DNA from: Takifugu bimaculatus
Taxonomy: Eukaryota > Chordata > Actinopteri > Tetraodontiformes > Tetraodontidae
DNA length: 64,000 nt
Direction of reading: 5' to 3'
Assembly (NCBI GenBank): GCA_004026145.2
Contig: CP034975.1
Coordinates: 22,324,213 to 22,388,212, forward strand
How positions within the stretch are numbered: position 1 is the first letter of the stretch; every line of letters starts with the position of its first letter. Shown here in pieces: positions 55,686 through 64,000 of this stretch. The position numbers were made by a program, and so were the translations under genes. The notes beneath the pieces were generated by a model. That model was not told where the DNA came from. It ran no database searches and saw nothing but the letters and a program-made list of their open reading frames with translations.

Positions 55686-56105
55686 CAGGGCATATCATCG
55701 ATCCCATAATAAAATAAATCAAGATAAAATCAAATAAAAAGACAGTTTTGGCATGGTTTCCAATTTGGTTGATTAATGTTAAGTCATTGGCACATTTACG
55801 TAATTTTAAAATTCTCCGTAAATCACCAAAAATAGGAAATAAACAAATAAATAAATAAATATGACAGAATTATCATTGTAATATTGAATTTTATTGAACT
55901 GCACAAGAGAAGAAAACCCAACCATGCCAACATGTCGGCACTGAAATGTGCGCAAGAGTACTCCTGAGTGTTCGTAGGATTTGTTCTTACCTACGCATAA
56001 ATCCAGGATAAGAAGAAATTGGTGAATGCCACAATCTTCGTCAACTGTTTGTAAGTGGGACTTAAGAACAAATTTGTTCGTAAGAACGCTTCGTGAATCT
56101 GGCCC

Positions 56106-56730
56106 ATAGTTCTTCATAGTTTTCAAAAATTGTGTGCTTTTGACCATTCCTGGGTTTGTTTTCTGACAGACGTTTTTTATTGTAGGACTCATTATTGTGA
56201 AAATATAATATTGTACACGTCATTTTTTTTTATTGATGCATGGTAATTGGTTAAGTGTCAGAGTCAGGGGAGTCTTCCTAAAATGCAATTAGGTAATAAC
56301 CCACATTGAGAGAAAAGCTGAAAGAGCCAAGGATACAAATCTGTAAAATTCATTGTTCAGAATGACAAACACCAAATTTGTTTGACATACAAAACACAAG
56401 TCATCTTCATTTCATCATTTTTTTCAAGGAATTGATTGAACAACATTGTTGTTCACTTAACATTTGCTTTGCTAAAATAGGAACTTGTTGAAAAGGTTTT
56501 CTGCTTCCTTTAGCGTTCATTGCAGTGGTGCAGTGATAGTGTCACATGTTTCCATTTATATGTCATATATCTGTCAAACTTGTGATTAACTACAGATCAA
56601 ATAAGATCTAATGCCATAATATCTTCAATATGTTGACAAATATATTAAACACATGGTGAGAGAAAAAGAGATAATCCAATATATAATCATTAGAAAATAA
56701 GTGTGTGTCTAATCCTTAGGAGAAAAAAAT
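56106..56730. other. Host spacer between inverted Harbinger copies
   Basis: 625 bp of AT-rich sequence. No gene or repeat recognised. Confidence 0.5.
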
Positions 56731-57150
56731 GGGCCAGATTCACGAAGCGTTCTTACGAACAAATTTGTTCTTAAGTCCCACTTACGAACAGTTGACGAAG
56801 ATTGTGGCATTCACCAATTTCTTCTTATCCTGGATTTATTCGTAGGTAAGAACAAATCCTACGAACACTCAGGAGTACTCTTGCGCACATTTCAGTGCCG
56901 ACATGTTGGCATGGTTGGGTTTTCTTCTCTTGTGCAGTTCAATAAAATTCAATATTACAATGATAATTCTGTCATATTTATTTATTTATTTGTTTATTTC
57001 CTATTTTTGGTGATTTACGGAGAATTTTAAAATTACGTAAATGTGCCAATGACTTAACATTAATCAACCAAATTGGAAACCATGCCAAAACTGTCTTTTT
57101 ATTTGATTTTATCTTGATTTATTTTATTATGGGATCGAGGATATGCCCTG

Positions 57151-57378
57151 GTTGTTGACACCACTGACCAACCCTCAGACTCCACAGGAGTTTTATTCAA
57201 TCAGATGCATGCGCGCAGTCGCTCCACCATTGAACGCATCATCGGCATGTTAAAGGGGCGCTGGATGTGTTTGGACACAGAGCCACAACCCCGTGAGGAT
57301 GTGCGTCCTGACGCAATGATGGGGCCAGACTGCAGGCACGCGGTTCACGTTCGAGCGCGATTAATTGCCCGTTTGTGA
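57151..57378 (+). pseudogene. C-terminus of Harbinger transposase, copy 2
   Basis: Same product as at 55458-55685, here on the plus strand, with RSTIERIIGMLKGRWMCLD (one Thr-to-Ile difference) and the same TGA. The catalytic glutamate block is kept; the rest of the DDE domain is absent. Confidence 0.75.
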
Positions 57379-57394
57379 ATAAAATGCATTATTG

Positions 57395-57563
57395 TCACAA
57401 TCCGAGCACAGCTTTTACACGTTTATTTTTTTTTACATTCTTCTTTTTTTACATTCTCGTTGATTTCTTTAAGCGTGTTGGCTATAGTCATCAGGGTTGA
57501 GGCAATTTTATCAAGCGTGTTAGCCATCCTTTCTTGATTGTTCAACACAGCGTCAGAAATCAG
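57395..57563 (-). pseudogene. C-terminus of the Harbinger accessory protein, copy 2
   Basis: Mirror copy of 55271-55441 (ERMANTLDKIASTLMTIANT, then the Lys-rich tail); slightly shorter in one poly-A stretch. Same caveats. Confidence 0.5.
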
Positions 57564-58035
57564 GCGTGGAGAGGCAAGCTTTGGGCATTTTGCTGCTTTC
57601 TGCTCTGTCTACAGGGTCCTGCTGCAGTTCCTTTTATGGGCATTAGTGGGCGGTGACTTATGCTAATCGTATGTTAATTAGACTCACCTGGCACGCGCTT
57701 TCAACTTACGAACAGATGGCATTCATCAATCTAAGAACACAGCTGCGAACAATTCTGGGGCTTACGAACGCATTGATGAATCCGACGTAGGGTTTTCTTA
57801 AAAAACTTCTTAAGGACAACTTAAGAAAGAATCTAAGAAGATTCGTAAGAACATATTGGTGAATCGGGCCCAATGTTTTCTCTCCCTAAGAGCAGAAATC
57901 ATCAAAAGGATCTGTTAGCCGTGCTCTGACTGATTGCATCAAAACACATCAATCTCTGGCAGACTGGTTTTGATGGTGTACAAGCAAGGTATGCTTTTGT
58001 ACTCATGCCATTTCTCTACAGATATCATGAGAAAT

Positions 58036-58296
58036 CAGTGGGCTGTGATAGCTCAGTCTGTTGGCAACTGGGCTGAGAATTGGAAGGGTTCTCAGTTCAA
58101 GCCCCAGTGCACATGTTAATAGAGGAAGGTGCTAGAACATCTTCAGAGTACTGCTGAGGTACCCTTGAGCAAGCCCCATACAGGGCTTTGCGATGCAATG
58201 GTGACTCATCCAGGGGTGGACCCTGTTGTCACCCGTTGTGTGACCTCCCCATGATCCTGAAAGGGATAAAGCAGTTAAGAAGATGAGAGGAGACAA
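58036..58296 (+). mobile_element. tRNA-derived SINE
   Basis: The head reads 'gctgtgatagctcagtctgt' (A-box-like, about 58047-58058) and 'ggttctcagttcaagcccc' (B-box-like), the internal pol III promoter of a tRNA. A body ('gaaggtgctagaacatcttc', 'tgaggtacccttgagcaag') and a tail ('actcatccaggggtggac', 'cctgaaagggataaagcag') are shared with the truncated copies at 2414-2603 and 42296-42455. The body recalls V-SINE-type elements of fish. Not a functional tRNA gene: no cloverleaf can be completed. Confidence 0.75.
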
Positions 58297-58299
58297 CTA

Positions 58300-61200
58300 C
58301 AGCTGTGTTTAACTACAGCATGGTAGCACGTTCCCACCCTATGGAAAAACATCATATTTCATGTGGCAGGCAACCTAGTCAAAGGGCGAGAGTGAGTCAG
58401 GGTGACAGGTCGAAGGTCTGTGGAGATAATGCTTTTTTTTTTTTTTTTTTTTGATTTCATAGTCTCAAAGTATAGAGTGATTAGTGGGTCTGCAGTTGAC
58501 ACCTGTGCGATGCTTTTTTCTCTTAGGAGGGTCCGGCTGACTCTGCTACAACAGTAATCTTTGATTGCTTAGCTCAATGAATTGCCCTCAAAAATGATGG
58601 GTTGTGTGCATTACTAATCAACCAGTCTGTCAGGGAAGGGAAGTTGTGAAGGAAAGATAGAAACTATGTTATTTATGTAAGAAACCTGAGTGCTATCACT
58701 CACCGTCTGTCTCCAGGACTGTCATTGTTTTTCCTGTCAAAAGTATTTTGGGAGGAATATGTTTGTGATGACCTTGACTTGACATGGCAATGCATCTCCA
58801 CGGTGGAACAGTGAGAGAGTGTTAGCTCTAACCCCATAAAATGAGGTATCTCCACTGCTGCAAGCCTGTTTGGGGGCTCTGAGGTTGCTATTTCCACCAT
58901 GAACTCAAATCTACAGAGAACATAATTCAGCATGGTTAAATAATTATTCACACCCTTATTTTCTTTACATTATCATTGCTTAAGCGACCCATGTTAAAGC
59001 ACTAAAAACGAATTCCTGCCATTAGAATTATGAAAATCCATCCATTTTTTATTGTTACTTCCACATAGTTACAATAAGGTTGCCTTGAGTATGAGTCCGA
59101 ATTTCAACTTTGTCAAAACTATGAAGTTGGGCTGTATTCTCACATATATGTTGTCACATAGATACCTGGATGTGAGATGTCTTTATATGCCTTTACTATT
59201 TTACTATGCAGATGTGTGACCTGTGAGACTGAAAATATTTATTTATAAATGTAATTTTCTTAGATGAAAATGTCAGTACCACAGCGAGTGCTTTAAAATT
59301 AGCATCTGATGGCAGCCAATGGCATTGGATGGGATCATTAGCTAGCCAAGCTGCTAACCCAAGAACTTCGATCGATTGATCAACAGCAGCTATTACTTTC
59401 TGTTTGTGCATTCAATGTACTCACCAGGAGATTCAATCTTTAGCTTTGTTTAATTAAAGCAAGAATCTGCTTGGTAATAGCAGCTATCAAATCACCAACG
59501 CAAATTTTTATGACAATGAACCTACAGCAATGTAGACATCATTGGGAGGAACCTTTATTGCCTTTAACTACATTTTGCATTGTGGCAGCTTCATGACTGA
59601 ATCCCATCTGATTTAATTTAATATCTTCATGCCTCCCCCCATTGCTGCGACTGCCAGATAAACAGCTATTGTCTTTGGAAATGTGGGGACAGGGCCAATA
59701 AAAAATCTGCTGGGATTTGGGACAAGGCCAGCACCACTTCTGTCCCTATAAATAAGGCTGGGTGGCACCAACCGTACACAGTTCTAAAAATAATTGTCAA
59801 TACTCATTTTAAACTACGACAACACAATAGTAATACTCTCCTAGATCCTATGTGGGTTTTGAGCAGAGCTTCCAGGATAATGAAAAAAACCAAATGCCAA
59901 TTAACAAAAAATGATAATTGCTAATTAATGTAAGAGATTATTAATAATGTAAAAGTCATTTTCTGCATAGCCCCAAATTATCATTTCCCCACCTTCACCT
60001 TCTGGACTTTGCCCTCTGGTGTATAAAATGAAATCTACTGCCATTTGAGTTACTTTGCTCGTCTCAAGCTGAAGGCAGGTGTGGATTTTATTCTCTCCAC
60101 CCCAAGATGGACTGCAAATGAGTGCTGAACTGGTTAGGCTGAAGCTTATTCAATATTGATGACAGTAGTCAGGCTGGCACAGACAAAGCTATGAGTGGAT
60201 GGATCAAGGGGTCAGAGACAGAATAGAGAAGGGAGCACAACTGAACTGGAGGCTGATCTACTTTGGGTACTTTAATATAGACAGCAGTTACACACCACAG
60301 GCTAAAACATGAAGCCATGGTGGACTGTAGAGCAGCAGAACAGAAACTTCGCTTGTCAATGGGGACACCAATCAGTTGTTTTAGATAGCTACCTTGCCTG
60401 TAATGTGCTGCATTATTGTCATATTACTGACCTCTATGTATGGCTAACTCACAGTCACCTGGTTATCACAACTAAAAGTCGGAGAAAACATGTTTTAGGC
60501 AGCAGATGGTTGTCACTTGGATGCAAGAGTCAAGTTTTTTGGTGCAGAAGAAAACACTAACTGGACATTGTTCATTCTTTTTTTCTTCCACGTTTTGAGA
60601 TCGAGTTTTTAAAATTCAGCTGATTTTCATGAGCTGAACTAATTTAAATGTTTTGAACCTACTGACATTTGATTTTGGCGAGAGTAACTGTCAAAACCTC
60701 TGATACTCAGATTGGATTTTGACCAAAAGAGACAACTGTGATGTGTGTGAAAATTGGTGCAGAAGGGCTGGAAATGTATACTGCGTATATCTATTTGCTC
60801 CATTTGGTGGGATTACTTACATTTATTTTCAATACTACACAATTTAAGGTATTTGGAAAGATTGTTATTTTTTGCAACTTTCCCTGTATTTGTCAGTATT
60901 CACCCCATTATTATTATTCCCATGCCTGCTGAGTCTGTCAGCATCATATTCCAATAATATGTAAAGGACAAAATTCACAGCATGCAGTCAGCAAGAACAG
61001 CACTCTGTAAATTGCCAGTGATTAAAATGCAAAATACAGACAGTAAGTCACAGAGGGTATAAACAACAAAACAGCTGGTAACCTGCCTGTTTGACCGATT
61101 GACATTTTTTAGAACCATCCTACAGGGACAGTGTGCCAATTAAATTTTCATACCTGCATCATCAGTAGCAAGTAGTCACCCACCCCAACCACAGAAATGA

Positions 61201-62704
61201 GTATGTGAGTTGCCAGTGGAGAAAAGCAAACTTTTTGTTTTATAAGACAACCTTTTATAAGACAACAAATGCTGCTGTCTATGCTATATTGACTGTGACA
61301 TTTCTGATCTAGATCTTCTAGCTTCTAAATCTTGAATCTACTTCTGTCAGCACTCTCGAGGGATTTTTTTATGCAAAAAAAAAACCCAGTGCATCCTTTC
61401 AAAAGGAATGAAATATTGTGAGCTTCCAATATTCTGAATACTTTTTTATACCAGCATATGGATATTTCAAATCTGCCAGATGTGCCTGAGGGGGATTGTC
61501 CCTTGAGCTAGTGCTTCCTTTTTCTTCTGCTCATCCTTGGGGATCTGTGTCCTTCTTCAATAATGCTCTTGTCATCCTTGCCATGTTAGCTGCAAGTACT
61601 CAAGTGTCTCAGCAGAGCCCCCCATCTCCCTGTAGCTTTGTACTAAATATGCAGTAATTAAGACACGGACATCCTTCAGACATTTGGAAAGAGGATTGAA
61701 AAGCACATATCCGTCAGATTTGGCAGCATGCTGGTAATTTTGCACTATTTAAAAGTGCTTCAAAGCCACATTGTTTACTGTGTGTAAGAGTACACAATAG
61801 CACTTTACTAATATAATAAAGGTAGCAGTGTTGTTGGGTAATAAAAAAAACTATATTTGTCTTTCTCTGCATCAAAACACCTCATTCAGGCTACAGATAC
61901 ATGTTATCATTAATAATTAATTAATTAATTAATTAATTAGTTAACAATATATTTGTCCTAAATCACAAGCACATCCATTTTCTACCACAAACATGTAAAC
62001 TCCATGCAGACCAACTCCAGGGATTCAAACCTGGAAGCTTCTTGTTGATGCTATTAAAATCCTTTCAATTATAATATGGCTTGCCACTCTCTCTCCTTAT
62101 CAATTAGATCAGAGACTAGTTGGTTATCTTGAATAACCACAGCCTCAATGTGCAATAATTCAAACAGTCCAGTGCCATGTGAAATGTTCATAGATACCAC
62201 AATTGTGGCAAGGCAGGATCAATTTTCCAGAGAGGATATAATTTCAGTAATTTATCATGTATGTATACCTGTATGGATGTATGCAGTATGTATGAGTAGA
62301 GAGATTATGTACAGCTGGAGAAATGGCACAGCCAGCAGCCTTATCAGGCCTCCTATCAACATGTTGAGACTCCCTTGTGTCTTGTTATGTTCTTGGGTTG
62401 GAGACTGATGCCAGGTTTGACAAGGTACTGAACCTTGTCACTTATGTTTGCACTATGTGCTGTGAAATTCTAAGCCTTGGAAAAGCTGCCTGGCTCAGTC
62501 ATACTGACTTTGCTTGTCTTTGTTAGTTTGCAGCAATTAAAATGCACAATGAAAACTTTGTTCTGACCAGTTTAACAAATTAGACTAACTCTCCTAATTG
62601 ACTAATAGCAACAAGCAGACTTTGGCTATTAATAGATTATCATCTGAATGACAAATTAGTGAATTGTTCAGTAAATTATTAAGGACTGAATATTGATAAT
62701 GATT
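58300..62704. other. Host DNA, no gene recognised
   Basis: AT-rich with a poly(T) run near 58435 and an (ATTA)n repeat at 61912-61940. No exon or transposon recognised. Confidence 0.4.
61912..61940. repeat. (ATTA)n microsatellite
   Basis: About seven tetranucleotide units. Confidence 0.85.
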
Positions 62705-62897
62705 AACCCAGCCGGCCATCAGCAGGAGGGTCCCCCTGCATGAGCCTGGTCCTGCTCAAGGTTTTTTCCTGTTAAAGGGGAGTTTTTCCTTGCCACTGTT
62801 ACTTGTCTGGGGTTAGGCCCTGGGATTCTGGAAAGCACTTTGAAACAATTGTGATTGTATAAGATGCTATATAAATAAAGATTGATTTGATTTGATT
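62705..62897 (+). mobile_element. 3' end of an L2-group LINE
   Basis: Contains 'gtccccctgcatgagcctgg', 'ttcctgttaaaggggagttt' and 'gctatataaataaagattg', then a (TTTGA)n tail. The first blocks also occur at 50380-50450 in the L2 at 46430-51715. Only the final ~190 bp are present. Confidence 0.8.
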
Positions 62898-64000
62898 AAC
62901 TGATTAGCACATCAGACAATTTATCCGCCATGGCTGCTGTACAGGCAGAGTCCTGTACAGTCAGCAAAGTTAGTTTTTGCCATAAATATTTATGTACACG
63001 GATGTAGGGATGATACAAGATGCATGGCTGAACATGGATCAGCGCAGCAACACAGCAAATTGCAAGTTTTTATGTTTGCCCAATTTCTGCTTTGCTGGTC
63101 TGGTGTTCGACCAGCTGTTCCAATCCCAGGTTGCCAGATATAAATTATTTCTTAGGTACAAATATAAAAAGCCAAAGTAATCTTTTTTTTTAAAAGGCAC
63201 ACTGCTGTGTTAACATTAAATTCTTGTTATAAATGTAAACACTGAAATGATGACATTTAAAAAATGTGACAAAACAAATCAACACCAAACTGAAAATGCA
63301 CAGTCTAATTTGTCTTTTTAAAATTTTCATCTGCTGGAAATATATTCTGTGATGGATCTCTGGATAAATTTTAATTTGATCCGTCCTGTTCATCATGGTC
63401 TGCACAATGTGGTGGGTAGTTGTAGCTGTGGGCTCTAAATAGCAAGTGTGCATTCAAATTCTGTACAGAAAACAAATTCTTGCCTCCTTTTATACAACAA
63501 AAGACAATCTATTTGTTTTCACACACAATGGCCTCTGCATAATGAGGTGGCTAGATGCACAAAAATATAACCAAGCTATCTGCCTTCCCCAGGCTCTTCC
63601 TCTTTGCTATGAATAATAGATTACAGATGAGAGCGGGAATTTTCCTTGCAGAAAGGTACGTATGATGCTCCTTGAGGTCTGTGTAGCCCTCTTTCAAAAA
63701 TACTCAGAGAAATATGCTTAAAATGACCTTAGATTGTCTTTTTTTATATATATAATAGCTGCTTCATCACTCGGAGCTGCTCTGTGAAGGACATTGGCTG
63801 TTCATATAACAATGTCATGTTTTTATATACGGAGTGGACCAGCTGCTGAGGGTATTCAGTCAACTAATTTTTGCTTAGTATATTGTACTTTCAGTGACAA
63901 TGGTGATCTTCCATCCGCTCATACTTTAGTTCTAAATGTAAGTATATTTGTGCGGAACATATAGCCTTTTTGATATGACTTATGAGCTCATACTGGTTGG
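62898..64000. other. Host DNA, no gene recognised
   Basis: AT-rich; short reading frames only. Confidence 0.4.

Larger units (their letters stand above)
54963..56105 (+). mobile_element. Harbinger-type derivative, copy 1
   Basis: Ends are gggcccgattcacc at the left and cgtgaatctggccc at the right, inverted and imperfect. 1143 bp. It keeps the C-termini of two convergent genes, as in PIF/Harbinger elements: a coiled-coil-like protein on the plus strand (55271-55441) and a transposase tail on the minus strand (55458-55685). It is an internal deletion derivative. Confidence 0.8.
56731..57871 (-). mobile_element. Harbinger-type derivative, copy 2 (inverted)
   Basis: 1141 bp, reverse complement of copy 1 with only around seven differences noticed by eye. 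Flanked by aat on both sides (56728-56730 and 57872-57874), the size of a Harbinger target duplication. Ends: gggccagattcacgaagc and ggtgaatcgggccc. Confidence 0.85.

Noticed and set aside
58036..58110. Possible tRNA gene
   Set aside because: Has A- and B-box-like motifs but no complete cloverleaf and is followed by a SINE body shared with two other copies.

Overview
This window looks like a piece of a ray-finned (teleost) fish chromosome. The evidence is the repeat content. It holds Tc1 elements, a pair of Penelope-like elements (PLE) with GIY-YIG endonucleases, RTE/Rex3-like and L2/CR1/Rex1-group LINEs, chromodomain Ty3/gypsy elements, pogo-type, hAT and Harbinger DNA transposons, and tRNA-derived SINEs. 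Almost everything that reads as protein belongs to a mobile element. The one segment I would call a host exon is a 153-bp minus-strand block at 3082-3234 that resembles a cytoplasmic-tail exon of a Shisa-family gene (shisa6-like). Most of the window may therefore lie in a large intron of that gene, or upstream of it. I see no rRNA gene, tRNA gene or CRISPR array.

Layout. 0.5-2.7 kb: a decayed Tc1 element interrupted by a PLE (12-bp target duplication) and a SINE (7-bp duplication). 3.1 kb: the putative exon. 4.1-4.7 kb: a MITE. 4.7-10.4 kb: repeat-poor host DNA. 10.4-17.1 kb: a PLE split by a nearly full-length L2 LINE whose ORF1 carries an SGNH-esterase domain; the L2 is itself split by a gypsy solo LTR with a 5-bp duplication. 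17.3-17.9 kb: the 3' end of a Rex3-like LINE. 20.7-24.9 kb: the 5' half of another Rex3-like LINE, split by a Rex1/L2-group LINE. 25.2-25.6 kb: a hAT MITE with a perfect 8-bp duplication. 29.1-35.2 kb: a pogo-type deletion derivative carrying a 5.06-kb chromodomain gypsy element. 35.4-35.8 kb: gypsy debris. 37.2-39.9 kb: a young gypsy element that has lost RT, RNase H and the integrase core. 40.0-41.1 kb: a second pogo-type family. 41.3-42.3 kb: a TRIM-like miniature LTR element, followed by SINE and Tc1 fragments. 46.4-51.7 kb: an L2 LINE with two oppositely oriented pogo derivatives. 52.1-54.8 kb: a LINE with an open 802-codon frame. 55.0-57.9 kb: two nearly identical Harbinger derivatives in inverted orientation. 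58.3-64 kb: mostly unannotated host DNA with a few repeat fragments.

The elements matter more as a history than as working genes. Nesting order gives relative ages. The three internally readable LTR elements all show complementarity between the start of the presumed transcript and the primer-binding site beside the 5' LTR. That is the self-priming arrangement known from Tf1 and sushi-type elements. Families were assigned by reading motifs and remembered family features, without database searches, so family names carry less certainty than the structures (inverted repeats, LTR pairs, target duplications), which can be read directly.
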